NCBI GenBank assembly: GCA_016801885.1
Contig: JAFBJY010000332.1
Span: forward strand, 161,884-225,883
Source: Toxotes chatareus
Lineage: Eukaryota > Chordata > Actinopteri > Toxotidae
Direction of reading: 5' to 3'
DNA: 64,000 nucleotides
Shown: piece by piece, positions 1 through 11,454 of the stretch
How positions within the stretch are numbered: position 1 is the stretch's first letter
How the letters are laid out: each line of letters opens with the position of its first letter
Notes under the pieces: model-generated
Database searches by the model: none
Told to the model about the DNA's origin: nothing
What the model saw: only the letters and a program-made list of their open reading frames with translations
Position numbers and translations under genes: made by a program

Positions 1-367
1 GGTAATGGCCTTTTATGCTGGTGTGAGGTTTACATACCAAGTATGTGCATTTTTGTTACCTGTGAATCACATTGTATTCTTGAAAGTTTGTGTTTGGGAG
101 ATTACCTCCATGTGTTCCTGAGATGCAGATGTAAGGTATCGAGATCATTCAAATGTTTGATGATCTCTACACTGTTAAACCATCCAAAAGCAACTAAACT
201 TGTGTTTCCATCTATGTTCATATTGCTGTTTGAGGGTTAAGGAACTTAGTTCAGGAGTTAAAATTGGGTTTTAGGTTAGGGGTTAGGGTGAGGCTAGAAT
301 GCATTATGTCAGCAAGTGTCCTCCTGATAAATAAGTACAAATATGTGTATGTGTCCTTTTTGAGAGT
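1..367. other. Non-coding sequence, nothing recognised
   Basis: AT-rich fish-type non-coding DNA. Short open frames lack family motifs. Around 268-292 there is a TTAGGG-like stretch (tttaggttaggggttagggt), too short to be called telomeric. Confidence 0.5.
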
Positions 368-590
368 GCCTTTGATATTATCAACATTCTACAGCCTGAT
401 GTCAGGAGACAAGTTTACAAGGAATCAGAGCAGGAGCAGAAACAGTTGGACTGAGGACAGGACTTGCTCATGATTTAGGAAGGAAAGAAAGCACTGGGAA
501 TATTTCTGCTGATTGTTGACTTGAGAAGGAAGGAGCTACTGCGTACTGGAACCAGAGAAACTACAGAAGAGATCCAGCTCAAGGTTTTCA
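368..590 (+). other. Probable 5' non-coding exon of an NLR-type gene (copy 1 of 3)
   Basis: This ~220-bp segment recurs twice on the opposite strand, near 38,542-38,795 and 54,025-54,262. It runs from the 'atcaacattctacagcctga' motif, through 'caggagcagaaacagttgga', to a good splice donor at 590/591 (TTTTCA|GTAAGT). No frame is open across it, so it would be an untranslated first or early exon. It lies on the same strand as, and 6.2 kb upstream of, the NLRC3-like coding remnants that start at 6,842, which is why I link the two. The link to NLR genes is inference. The three-fold repetition and the donor are seen directly. Confidence 0.5.
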
Positions 591-2874
591 GTAAGTCAGT
601 ACATGTTAGTAATTCAATGTCAGTGTCTGGTTTAAGTTAATGTTTGGAAATGTTTTGTCAAGTAAATGATGTGTTTGGCCTAGGCTTTGTGTTGGCAAAT
701 AATCTATCGCCCATAAGCCCGGTGGTTTGATTGTGTACTTATCGATATGGACAATATTGAGTGTTTTTAATGCTAAGTCATGACTGTGAGATATTCTCAT
801 GATTTTATCAACTTCTTAACTTTTTTGGTGTGATGCACTGTAGTTTTGTGTTAAAGGAAAGGATTTCCTGAGAGTCTGTACTGTCTGCAGCTTAAGATTT
901 CCTTTCTAAAAAATTCTAAATGAAATGATGGGAGTTGGATGTCATAGCACAGAAGTGGAGAGTGCTGTGTTGTTATTTGGGAGGCAAGTAACGTATACTG
1001 TAGGTCCAGGTCTGTGATGTATTATGATACTTATTCGGAGGACTTCACTTTGTGCTGTGAACAGAAACAGTTTGATGTGTTGGTAAAATCTTCTTATTTC
1101 CCAATGTGTAGATCACTTTCTGTCATCTCCCTCAGAGATTTGGCCCAAAAACAAAGAAGCAGGTTTCAGACTCAGGAAATAATCTCCCAGTCCAACCAAA
1201 CTAACCAGCACACATTGTTTCAACACTTACCGTCATCTACTTATTATTGTGCTTTAAAGTTTCAGCGCTTCTGCCATTTTGCATCATACTGGAGGTCCAC
1301 ACTTATTGTCTTATACTAGACACTGAGGTTCCAAATACTCCTTTTGGCTTTACGAGCATAGATTTTTTTAGATTCATTTCAGTTCAATACAATTATGTCC
1401 TGCTTAGGCCCATCTCAAGAATGGTGTCGTAGGACTTAAAGCTGTGGATCAGCTCCTTGCATGAAGCGTTTCAGGCGCTGTGCTCATGTTCACCCTCTAC
1501 CGGTTAAGAACAAATAAAACTAATCTGATGATTTACCTCGCACACGGAGAAGCTTAGAGCTACTGAAATTGTTCTACTTGAAACCCCTTAGTCCTGAAAC
1601 TGGAATCTAAAATATGTTGATGTGTTTGAGGGTGGCATGCTAGTCATTTGGATGAGTGTTCATTGCAGATATTTTGAGTGTAGGAGGAAAACTGCTTGGA
1701 TGACTCCTTCGAGGACAGAATAAGTTTGGAAGTTTAACTCTGCTACTTTAGACTCTCAGCTCTGATTCTTGTTTTTCCCAACTCCTTACAGCTCATCTAC
1801 AAGGACTGTATTAGGGTCCCTGGTGGCCAGAAGGATCTTAATGATTAAACGGTGAAACTATTTCATATGGGGAAGCTGGTGCGTCAATTTTTGGAAATAT
1901 TTCCTTTCCTCTTGTTTTTCCTTGTCTTTTTGATGATGAGGTCAACTGAGCTCCCAAATCTTGGCTGTTTTCAAAATTCCTTCTCTCAATTGCATGTGAT
2001 GGTGACTAATGATAATAGTATTGTGGCATGGCAGTGGGAAAAGAAGGATGAAGGAAGAAGTTCTCACTGCATGGCTATAGGGCCTTATTATTATGACCAC
2101 AATTACACCACAAGAGCCAGTTTGACTCTATCATTTACGACTCTGTGTTTCCAGTTCACCATTCACCACACAATGATGTACTTTATTTCTTCATGATGAC
2201 TCTTGAAAGTTTTTGAAGAGAGAGGGAGAAAATTTCTTCTGTCATTTTCCTTTTTTTCCCCCACAACACTCGTTTAAAGATTTTCATGATTCGAAGAAGA
2301 AAAAGCACATTTTTCTTGGTGGTGGGAGAAAATGGCGAACTGTTCATCATTTATCCAGAAGTTTCTATAGTAATGTGCTCATTATTTCTGTGGCTATGAC
2401 TTTGGGGAGTTCAGTGAATTGATATTGTTTCGAGTCTGTGCTCTTTCACTGCTCATTTCAATAGTATATATTCCCTCTCTGTATTATGATATTGGATTGT
2501 AACTCAGCTTTACCAAACACTGTCATTGTAACACCTGTATGTTTTGTTCACTGTGTTGATCCATCTGTCTTCCTATATTCATTCTCTCTCTCCTGCGCTC
2601 ACTACAACCACATACACTAAATACACCCTAAACTGTTAGTAAAGCGTTTAAAAACAAATCCATTATGTGTAGAAACATAATGTGTCTGGATGATCATTCA
2701 GAGGAAACAGATTTTCTGAATGAATGGGAGTAATGAAGTTTATTAACAGCAGTGGAGGTGGGGAGACTGGGGTTTGTATCCAGGAGTCCACTCTGTGGTT
2801 GGGTTTAGTATTTACAGCTATTTAACAATACACACTTTTGAAGCTAACTTGCATACTGACCTAATACAAATGTG
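591..2874. other. Intron-like or intergenic DNA
   Basis: No recognisable gene, RNA or repeat. The longest frames (114 aa at 1,852-2,196 and 101 aa at 1,014-1,319) have no family motif and look like chance ORFs in AT-rich DNA. Confidence 0.5.
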
Positions 2875-2892
2875 CACACACACACACACACA
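2875..2892. repeat. (CA)n microsatellite
   Basis: Nine CA dinucleotides in a row in otherwise unremarkable sequence. Confidence 0.9.
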
Positions 2893-4295
2893 TTTCATCA
2901 GAGAGACCAGCTCTCAGAAATAAGTCCAGCAGTGGAACAGTCCAACAGGCTCCACACATGTTTCTACTACTCTACTACTGTGCTGAGAGGAGACTGTACT
3001 GAAGCTGTCAGCTGTGCCATCAGCCTCTGAGGCTGCTCTGCTCTCTGTGTCACACTTTACTGCTACTGTACATGAAGACTGCTGTCAGCTGAAACTCCAG
3101 CCGCCTCATCACTAATAACTTCATTTTAGAGCAAACAGAGGCTCTGCTGTAACGAGGCTGCAGCAGAAAGTCAGAGGCTACACCGTGAAGACGCAGACCT
3201 CTCTGTCCCTGTCAAGGTGGTTTTGGGAGAAAAAGGTGAAACAGTCCTTTGCCTTATGAAATCCAAAGAGGAAAGCGGACAGGCGAGGATCCACACGGTG
3301 TGTATCCAGAAGTAAAGCATGGTGACCCTTTAATCAGCTACCAAAAAAGCTCCGCACTCCTTCCAGACGAGCTCCGTGTATCCATGAGGTTTCATTTCCA
3401 AGCTTAGAAAGTGTGTGACATGTGTGTGTGTACTCAGTAATATTTACTACTAAAAGCAGCGTTTCGTAGTTCCAGGACTGACAACAGGACTAAGCATGAC
3501 AGAATTCCAGCTCATTTTATTCAGCACCACGCTTCTCAGTTGTCACGCCATTGAAGTAAAGCCCGGCGGCAGTGAGGAGGGGAATGGGAGGAGGAAGCAA
3601 CACAAAGTGTTTGCTGGTCTCCTGATAGGATCTTAGCCAGCAGTTTGTCTCTGTGTTATTCTGTCTCTGCAAACATTCATACTCAGGTGAATGGGTCACA
3701 GTGGACACTTATCTAAATGTCCAGAAAGAAAAAAAGTTCTTTATCACATATGCAAAGCTGTGTGATGTTCGCAACCCTGACCATGTGTAGTTTAAATGCA
3801 TGCGTGCAGTTGGTTTTCCTTAGACAGAAGATGAACTGATTAATGCAGGGAAACAACATAAGGTCAGACTCAAGTTTTAGTAATTCTAAAAATCATGAGC
3901 TGTGAGGACAAAAGGTGAAGACTACAGCTCATATGGAAGAATTAGTTACATTAAGAAAAAAATATATTTGTGTGTGAATAACATTGAATTGCACTTATAC
4001 CAGTTTTGATATATGATGAACATATAAAAAATGTATGTCTTTTCGATCTGAAATCCCTCTAGATGTATCCCCAGGAGCTGAATTTAGACCCCATATATAT
4101 ACAATTGGTGTTTCAGTATATGTCAGGTTCAAGGTGAAGAACAAGTCTAGTTTAAAGGTCTCATTGGATAAAACCAGGTATATGTGCCTGGCTCGGCGGA
4201 GTGACAGCAGATTTATTCCACATGGATTCTGTCAAGTCCTTTTAGCTACTTTCTTTCTTCCCTTGAGCTGCAGTGAGAGCATCTACAGAAGAAAT
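2893..4295. other. Non-coding DNA, no recognisable feature
   Basis: Mixed-composition stretch, more GC-balanced at 3,100-3,700. Open frames on both strands are short and motif-free. I see no splice-bounded exon of a known family. Confidence 0.5.
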
Positions 4296-4314
4296 ATTAT
4301 TATTATTATTATTA
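4296..4314. repeat. (ATT)n microsatellite
   Basis: About six ATT units in tandem. Confidence 0.85.
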
Positions 4315-4489
4315 CTGTCCAACACAGTAAAAGTGGCAAGTAATGGACATTTACTCCAGCAGCTTTTATTTCCACTGTCACGAAATAGAAGAACAAATAC
4401 TAGCTACAGTGACCGATATCTCACAGAGGGAACACTGCTTAGGGATGTCTTCCTGCTGAAAGAGTGAACACTTCTTCCCCAGTCTCAGG

Positions 4490-5022
4490 TCTTTTTGCAG
4501 CCTCTAACGAGTTTCAATCCAGGATTGCCCTGTATTAGCTCCATCCATCTTCCCATCAACTCTGACCAGCTTCCTGTCCTGCTGAGAAAAGCACCCCACA
4601 GCATGATGCTGCCACCACCATGTTTCTGGTGGGGATGGTGTAATTCAGGTTGATGTTAAGTTTGATTCCTACATAATGGTTTTGCATGTAGGCCAAGTTC
4701 AATTTTGGTTTCATCTATTTGGCACCTTCTTCTATGTTCCTGTGTCCCCTTACATGCATGGCATTTTCCAAATAGGACTTCTCATTGCTTTTCTTTCAAC
4801 AATAAACTTTCTTCTTCCTCTCACAAAAGCCAGATTTGGGTGTGGAGCCTGGTGTTGTCTGGACAGATTCTTCCACCTGAGCTGTAGTTTCAGCTCCTTC
4901 AGGGGCCACCATCAGCCCTTTGGCTGCTTCTCTGATGTCATCTCTCCTTGCCCTTCTTGTCAGTTTATGTGGACGTCCATGTCTTGGTGAGGGTTGCAGT
5001 TGTGCATATACTTTCCATTTTC
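4490..5022 (-). mobile_element. Tc1/mariner transposon fragment, transposase antisense and decayed
   Basis: Read on the minus strand this is a decayed Tc1-type transposase. Near 5,000-4,890 it shows the helix-turn-helix linker (KLTRRARRDDIREA-like). Near 4,625-4,585 it shows the hallmark KHGGGSIMLWG-like segment that precedes the DD34E catalytic core, and at 4,560-4,500 a KMDGAKYRAIL-like segment. The reading frame is interrupted many times and no complete terminal inverted repeat is seen, so this is a dead internal fragment. Tc1 elements move by cut-and-paste into TA sites. This one belongs to a different Tc1 subgroup from the plus-strand copies near 34,735 and 50,215. Confidence 0.8.
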
Positions 5023-5355
5023 AAATGTGTGTGTGTTCAGGTTGTAGTTACTGACAGTGACACTGGAGGGCAGTAGATCATATTAGTTTCTCTGTGAACA
5101 GTCCATTCCATCCACATTAATGAAACCTGAATGTTTGTGTTGAAGACATCACTGTTTTTGAAATGGAAATTTAGTTCCATTGGAGCTCCAGCTGATTCAA
5201 CAGATCAATAATCAATAATAATGAAAACATCAAACAACAGCAGAGTGTGTGTGTGTGTGTTCCACACTGGGAGATTTCATGTCTTAGCATATGAACTTCA
5301 GTCTGACTGGACCCAGTCCAACCAGTTACACTGCATATTTTTGATAATGAAGAGA

Positions 5356-5356
<1 letters not shown>
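5023..5356. other. Non-coding spacer with a short (GT)n
   Basis: No gene seen. A short GT tract lies at about 5,245-5,260. The small ORFs here arise from the dinucleotide repeats. Confidence 0.5.

Positions 5357-5401
<45 letters not shown>
5357..5401. repeat. (CA)n microsatellite, ~22 units
   Basis: Uninterrupted CA run. It creates artefactual Val-Cys and Thr-His open frames on both strands. Confidence 0.95.
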
Positions 5402-5403
<2 letters not shown>

Positions 5404-5454
5404 GCAGGCAAAGCCTTGGAGTTTCCTTTCACTTTGAGCCAAGCTTTGTAAGCG

Positions 5455-5965
5455 CGAGATGATTTTCTCCATCTGAAGGTAAATGTCAGCATTTAATGAA
5501 TTATAATCAACACTCCCTGTTGTTACCTGGGATTCCTGACCTTTGACTTATTGCAAGGTTTTTTTTTTTTTTTGTTGTTGTTTTTTTTTTGGTTTGTGTC
5601 AGTAAAAGGTGCACACACACTCACACATAGAAGCTGAGGAAAAAAGCTTGAACTGAAGAACTAGAGTCTTTCCTACACTCACAGGAGAGGGCTGAAGAGG
5701 GATGAAGTTCATGGGACAATTGAGTAATGGGGCTCTTCATTGGTTTGATTTGTCTTCATTAAAGGGACATGGTTTTCTCTACCAGCCAGAAAATGTTGAC
5801 GGTAACTGACAAGTATCAGGAGGAGTTTCAAGTTGATAATAACTAAATCCCAGTAACTAGCAACTGTAGCTACATTTTCCTCTGTCCTGAAGGTAAATGT
5901 CAGCAGTTTAATATTTTTATACATCAACACGACCTGTTGTTATCTGAGAGTTTTCTGATGTTTGT
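5455..5965. repeat. Pair of related ~90-bp segments (5,455-5,545 and 5,875-5,965)
   Basis: Both segments contain CTGAAGGTAAATGTCAGCA, followed by an AT-rich stretch and then a 'caacac..cctgttgtta' motif. They lie about 420 bp apart in direct orientation. The shared CTGAAG|GTAAAT could be a duplicated splice donor of a 5' non-coding exon, but no transcript evidence is available. A poly-T tract at about 5,559-5,590 lies between them. Confidence 0.45.
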
Positions 5966-6841
5966 GTTTTTATGGAACTTGCCATGGATTGTTGTTAAAC
6001 CTGGAAGTTACCTTGCCAGGCCAAATCCTGCTTCATAGTACAGGCCTCAAGGCCTCTGCTCCTCCTCCAACAGGAGCTAGGATATTTATGTAAAATTTTA
6101 TTTAAATGTGATAAATGATTAAATGAAGAGATTTCCTTTTAAAAAAGCTTTAATATTTTTGTAAGCTTTATAGAAATTGTCAGTCTTTTATTTTGAAAGC
6201 ATGTACAAGTTGTTTGGAATCTAATGCTTTGTAGTGAAAAGTAACTCAATTACTTTTATTTGCAATTACTGCACTGAAACTCCAGTGTTTCCATTTTCTG
6301 CTTCTTTCTTTTACTTACAACTTTTCGGAAATGTTCTGTTTTCACATTTATTTCCTTCTGATTACTTTCAGATTAAGGTGCAAATAAAACAAATGATTAT
6401 TCTTCTTGATCAGCACTTTTACTTTGTGAAGTTAGATATATTTACTGATTACTTGTGCTTTACTCAGTGAAATTAAACTTAAGTTACAGGTGTAGATAAA
6501 AACAGTGGATCTCAGTCTGTCATGTGTGGTAGATGGAATGCTGGAGTCCCTGGATCCTGTGTTGTGCTGCTCTACGCTTCTGCAACTCGGCCCCATCTAG
6601 TGGACTGACAGTGAGTACAGCAGCTGATGGCCTTCTCTGCCTCACACTGCTGTCTGACTGCATTCAACTGACACTGATATGAAAAGAGGAAAGAGCCAAT
6701 CAGTGGAGGGCAGCTGATGTTCTACAGGACAAATGATGGAGGGATGATTTCGGTTGATGTGCGGGTGAAGATGAAGATTTTGTGTTTCCTCTCCAGGTGG
6801 AGGGTAGAAAGTGTGAGCTGATGTGGATGTAATTCAGCATC
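5966..6841. other. Non-coding DNA with a fragment of a repeat also found at the right end
   Basis: At about 5,998-6,057 the sequence resembles 59,755-59,815 and 62,813-62,875 (cctg-gaagttac, then ccaaatcctg and cagtacagg), so a fragment of the same interspersed element is present. No coding feature is visible in the rest. Confidence 0.4.
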
Positions 6842-6907
6842 ATGAATCAGTGTGAGACAGAGGAGAAGAGCCCCTCCCCTAAAGCAGTCTGTGTGGGAGG
6901 ACCATGA
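6842..6907 (+). pseudogene. NLRC3-like leader exon remnant
   Basis: The frame begins MNQCETEEKSPSPK and stops at 6,905-6,907. A DQTKAQE stretch continues directly after the stop. Teleost NLRC3-like proteins commonly begin with this type of acidic MxQxE...SKTTLCGEH.SQTKAQR leader. The leader match supplies the start choice; the TGA falls where the family has the end of the CGEH motif. Confidence 0.7.
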
Positions 6908-7100
6908 GATCAGACCAAAGCTCAAGAGGGTGAGATGAGGATCTCTAACTGTCACTTGACTCTTCTCCATGTCAGAGCTCACTTGCTCACATCACCGCCA
7001 TTATTATTCACTCAAAGAAACTCCTGTGTTAGTGTGTTGAAGAGCCAAGAACAGCAGCACACACACAGACTCACTGCTTTGGACCCCATGACCTGAACAT

Positions 7101-7165
7101 GGACCTAGGCCCAGCTGTGTGTCCATGTGAGAGTGACAGGTCAAGTAGTCTCTTCTTCACTTTCG
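7101..7165 (+). pseudogene. NLRC3-like second leader exon remnant
   Basis: GPRPSCVSM at 7,101-7,127 is followed in a shifted frame by ESDRSSS. Together they match the family's PGPSCVSMKSDRSMD motif with one extra base after the Met codon. This short serine-rich exon lies between the leader and the linker exons in the family. Confidence 0.65.
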
Positions 7166-7984
7166 AGGACAGCCTCCCTCTGCTGCAAAGTGGGCTGCAG
7201 CTGGAAGTTTAAATGTATCGGAATTAGCTATCCTGTATAATTGGTCTTCTATGAAAGATGGAAGTGATTGTGTTTTTGTCTCTAGGCTTCATGAATGACA
7301 CAGTATATGAACATGAGTCAGAGCTTTAGAAACCACAGGCTTTGAGTAGCAAGGAGTTGATGTTTCTCTTTTTCAAGAAAAGCTACTTCTTATGTTCTTA
7401 TATGTATCATTCAGATCAGGAACTGAAACTCCCTGTAACTCAACCTATCCAGTTCCAGTGTTTGTGTTGGTGATACAGCAGGGTGAGACCTGTCAGAGCC
7501 AGTGTGAGTCAACCAAACTCATCATTTCAAAAGGTGGACATGTTGTGATGACTCTAGGTCATGAGGGTGCAAGAACTGATTGTTTGTTTCCTCTCATTGA
7601 GAATGTCACAGCACAGTGAGTGTTTGCTTTAATCAGGACAAAGTCACCACCAGAACATATAAACTGGCTGTTGTTTGTGTACAAAGCATAAGCAGCTCAC
7701 AGATGCTGCAAACATAGTGAAACTAATTCTTCATGATTCCCCTCCACAAGAATGGTCAGGAGGGCTCAGGGTTCCCAGTGCTCAGTCACTGGCATGACAT
7801 CAAGCACACCCTGGACTCCATATTTATAGTCTGTTACCTTGGACAACAACTACTTTTGGCATCTGTTGTGTTGGCCAATAATCTCCAGTGCTGCGCTTTT
7901 AGACCAGTGGATTGTCAGTGTGTCCAACATGGACTCTGATGTTTTGACCATGGTTTTACTTTTTGATTGTGTCAATCATAGTTT
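7166..7984. other. Intron of the NLRC3-like pseudogene
   Basis: AT-rich with scattered short ORFs and no recognisable motif. Confidence 0.5.
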
Positions 7985-8235
7985 TTCTGTTCCAGCTTTG
8001 CCAGAGGGGCACCATTGTCACTTTTGTGAAGAAGGATCTGAAAGATCCAAGAAGAGTTGTGGAGATCCAGATTACCCAGAATGCTCCAGAGGAGTCAGAG
8101 GGAGGATGAGGAGAGGTGTTGGATTGGTGAGGATGTGAAGAGCAGAGGAGGAGCAGCAGAGGAGCTTTTGTGAAGATCATGATGACTTCTTGGGGAGAAT
8201 GAAGCAGGAGGGCTGGCTGACATTGCTACATGGTA
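7985..8235 (+). pseudogene. NLRC3-like pre-FISNA linker exon remnant
   Basis: Recognisable pieces occur in three frames: FVKKDLKD near 8,019, then DPDYPECSR near 8,065, then EEQRRSSRGAFVKI near 8,138, then a GRMKQEG-like segment near 8,195. In intact teleost NLRC3-like proteins these form one continuous helical stretch just before FISNA. At least three frameshifts are needed to link them, so the exon cannot be translated as it stands. Confidence 0.7.
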
Positions 8236-8406
8236 GAGAGGATTTCTCTGGGAGATTCAACACTGATGGACAAATGGGACATTTACATAGCGTCTCAAGA
8301 CATGGAGGACTGCATATGTTCATGTGTGTTCTTTAGGGGGATGAACATGTCATGTTTTTCTTTATAGATCCGTCCATTGATGTTGTTTCTTGTTTTGTTC
8401 ATTCAG

Positions 8407-10205
8407 GACATATTGCCGCAGTTCATCAGCAGTAAACTTAATCTATGCTCTGAAGAAAGTTCAGTGTGTGTTTGGGGATCTCTAAAGCAGAAGCCTTCCT
8501 TCAGATGAGATTACACAGGAAACTCTACATCACAGAGGGAGGGACTGGAGAGGTCCAATAATGGAACATGAGGTCAGACAGATTGAAACATAACAGCATC
8601 CAGGAAACCAAGGCGGGAAAACAAGCATCAGACAAGAAGAGCATCTTTAAAACCTCACCTGGAAGAGATGGACCAATCAGAACAGTGATGACAAAGGGAG
8701 TGGCTGGCATTGGGGAAAACAATCTTAACACAAGAAGTTGACTCTGGACTGGGCTGAAGACAAAACCAACAGGACCTGCACTTCACATTTCCATTCCGTT
8801 CAGAGGCTGAATGTGCTGAAAGAAAAAAAATTCAGCTTGGTGGAACTTGTTCATCAGTTCTTTCCTGAAACCAAAAAGCAGGAGACTCTGCAGGTTTGAA
8901 GAGGGTCCGAGTTCTATTCATCTTTAATGGTCTGGATGAGTGTCGACTTCTCTGGACTTCCACAACACTGAGATCTGACTGATGTTTGGGAGTCCCACCT
9001 CAGTGGATGTGCTGAAGGCAAACCTCATCAGGAAACTGGCTCCCTCTGCTTGCACTCTGGACCAACCCACCCGAGCCTGCAACAGCCAATCAGATCCCTC
9101 CTGGGTGTGTTGACATGGTGACAGAAAGGTCAGAGGGTTCTGTGTCCCTGAGAAGGGGAGGGTACCTTTGGAAGAGGTTCAGAGAGAAGACAGGCCAGGA
9201 TCATCATCCCATCAAGACTTCTGAAGCCTCACATCATTGCCACATCCAGTCTTCTGCTGGATCACTGCTACAGTTCTGGAGGATGTGTTGAAAAAGCCAG
9301 AGAGAGGAGGAGCTTTTGGAGCCCTGACGCAAGATGGCACGTCACTTCCTGGTGGTTCAGTCCAAACTGAAGATATTAAAGTATGATGGAGGCCGGAACA
9401 GATCCACACTGGAGTCAAGACAGGAAGATAGTTAGGTCTCTAGGAAAACTGGCTTTTGAGCAGCTGCAGAAAGGAAGCCAGTCTTCTGGATGAATCAGAC
9501 CTGACAGAGTGTGGCATCCGATAATCAGAGCAGCAGTCAATGCTCCAGGGTGTTCCACACAGTGCTAAGGAGAGAGGACTTTGTACCAGGACCAGGTGTT
9601 CTGCTTAGATCCATCAGGTGTTTAGGGACAGCGCTCTGGCAGCCCATCATCTCCAACCTTCATCAACTCTAAGGTCAACTGCTGCCAATAAAAAATCATC
9701 TTCCCAAGGACCCAATAATAACGATAAATTTGCATACCTTTCTATCGAAGAGGAAGCTTCAGCGGACAAAACTTACCAAGAGTCCAAATGGATTTTCTGG
9801 GACTTGTTCCTCCGCTTCCTCCTAGGTCTTTCCTGCAGACCGATGGAGCTCTCCTCGAGGTCTGCTGGCCCTGAACAGGGAAGTAGCTCTGAATAGACCA
9901 ATCAAACAAAGCCAATTCCGAGCACATCAAGAAAGATTGAAGAGACTCCTCTGCAGAACAAGCATCAACCTGTTCACTGTCTGAATAAGACTGAATGATG
10001 GTTTCTCTGTGGAGACAGATCAGCAATCCCTGAGTTCAGGGCGTCTCTTCCACAGGTCAACTGTCTCCCTGCTCAATGGTCAGCTCTGAGTCTTCCATCT
10101 TACTGCCATCAGAAAAAGATCTGGGCGTGTTTACGGCCTGAAAATACTCACCAACTGAAGGCTCTTCTTCGACACTGCCAGTTGTCAAAAGCCACCTCTA
10201 ACAAG
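8407..10205 (+). pseudogene. FISNA-NACHT exon remnant of the NLRC3-like gene
   Basis: The exon starts after a pyrimidine-rich acceptor (ttcattcag at 8,398-8,406). The FISNA part shows LYITEGGTGEV near 8,525, then IFKTSPGRDGPIRTVMTK. The P-loop at about 8,697-8,735 reads GVAGIG, then needs removal of one G from a GGGG run to give KT. Walker B is FIFNGLDECRL (8,917-8,952). Further on are CWITATVLEDVL (about 9,258-9,293), HFLVVQSKLK near 9,345, and DLFLRFLLGLS near 9,800 in the NACHT-associated helical region. About ten frame changes or stops interrupt the ~1.8-kb exon, which otherwise has the family's full length. The 3' end is placed by loss of similarity, so the last tens of bases are uncertain. 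Confidence 0.85.
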
Positions 10206-10963
10206 CTCTGCGAAATTATTGTAGATAGTTGGTTTTATTCATCAGTCCCTATAGAGACTTCTTCTTTTCGCTTCAGCAGGAGGGAAAGCCAATTCCTCTC
10301 TTCTTTAATTTCTTATCATGTCATCTCATTCTGAGCTTCATCACATTGAATCTGAATTTAAATAATGGATCCTACATTAAAGAGGCAAGTTCTTCAGCTT
10401 TAATTTGAGCAGGTTGACATCATATAAGAAAAGAACTGGCGGAGATTCAGCCCTTTTAGTGGTTCAAAAGTAACTGGACTGACTACATACGGTATTTCAA
10501 ACTCATCCGAATTTATTTGTTATAAAATCTTTTGCAGGTAGTAATATGGTATCCATTATTATATTTTTAAAGTGAGAATACTGAGATCACCAAATAACTT
10601 TTATATCATGTCTAACTATCCAAATACATTGACTGCCACATGTCTGTCTATTACTGATTGTATCATATTTAACTATCCATATCTCAACGTTTGAGAATAA
10701 AATAGAAAGATTTGAATCAGGCCTTGACGGAGATGATCGTAAGATATAGAAACTCTTACTCATTACAGTTGGCAAGGTGGATAAAGAGCTGATATTTCTG
10801 CTTCACTCAACAAATCTGTGTTTGATGTTTGGCCAGTTTTCAAATACAGGTCCTTTGTTTGAATTTTCAGAGCTTTAGAACTGACCAGGGAAGTTTGTTC
10901 CTTTGGGTACATCTTCCAACACAAAATGACTTATTTGGTTTTTCCTCATTGTTTCCTCTTCAG
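10206..10963. other. Intron between the NACHT and LRR exons
   Basis: AT-rich non-coding DNA ending in a good acceptor (tttcctcttcag at 10,952-10,963). Confidence 0.6.
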
Positions 10964-11139
10964 ACTGAGCAGCTGTAACCTCTCAGAGAGAAATGCATGG
11001 CCTCTGTCCTCAGTTCTCAGCCCCAGTCTCTAATCTGAGACACCTGGACCTGAGTAACAGCAAGCTGCGGAATTCAGAAATTAAAGCTTCTGTCTGCTGG
11101 ATTGAAGGAAGTCACACTGTAGAGCTGGAGACTCTGGAG
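10964..11139 (+). pseudogene. Single LRR exon of the NLRC3-like pseudogene
   Basis: The exon is bounded by a CAG acceptor and a GAG|GTCAG donor. It begins LSSCNLSERNAWPLSSVLS, then changes frame to NLRHLDLSNSKLRNSE and ends VELETLE. It corresponds to the ribonuclease-inhibitor-type LRR exon that fish NLRs carry as a repeated ~174-bp unit. The 176-bp length agrees with the visible frameshift. No second LRR exon follows before the satellite array. Confidence 0.75.
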
Positions 11140-11454
11140 GTCAGTTCACTGTCTGTTACTGTTGGCAGAATCTTATCTTTAATCCCACAACTGAACCTGG
11201 TTTATCTTCATCCTGGGCCGAATAGGAATTTGATAAATTTATTTGTTTCCATGTTAACTGACTTTTTCTCCTAAGACTAAGAATTATTCCTTCAGATTTC
11301 ACTTCATTTCGAGTCTTTTGTCATTAGTAGCGTCTGTTGAGTTCAGTGAAACCTTCAGAGACTCACTTAAGTGCGTGGCCCCATGAGTCAACAGACTAAT
11401 GTTTTCATAAATGAATAGACTTGCTGTACTACTGCCACCAAGTCGCATATGAAA
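11140..11454. other. Non-coding spacer
   Basis: No feature recognised between the last LRR exon and the 180-bp repeats. Confidence 0.5.

Larger units (their letters stand above)
6842..11139 (+). pseudogene. NLRC3-like (fish NLR, FISNA-NACHT-LRR) pseudogene
   Basis: Fragments of a teleost NLRC3-like gene lie in the order and orientation of an intact gene. They are an MNQC leader exon, a PSCVSM/ESDRS exon, an FVKK..DPDYPEC..EEQRRSSR linker exon, a large FISNA-NACHT exon and one LRR exon. Known members are cytosolic pattern-recognition proteins that bind ATP through NACHT and oligomerise; ligand and partners cannot be inferred here. Every exon has at least one frameshift or stop. The P-loop is split by one extra G, Walker B reads FIFNGLDECRL with Asn where the family usually has Asp, and the LRR exon is 176 rather than the usual ~174 bp. 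Only one LRR exon is found before the tandem array begins. The breaks look like a pseudogene, but uncorrected assembly indels are a live alternative. Confidence 0.85.

Noticed and set aside
268..292. Telomere-like TTAGGG stretch
   Set aside because: Only two or three imperfect units, within ordinary fish intergenic DNA.
5171..5492. Cys/Val- and Thr/His-rich small proteins
   Set aside because: Products of the (CA)n microsatellite in different frames.
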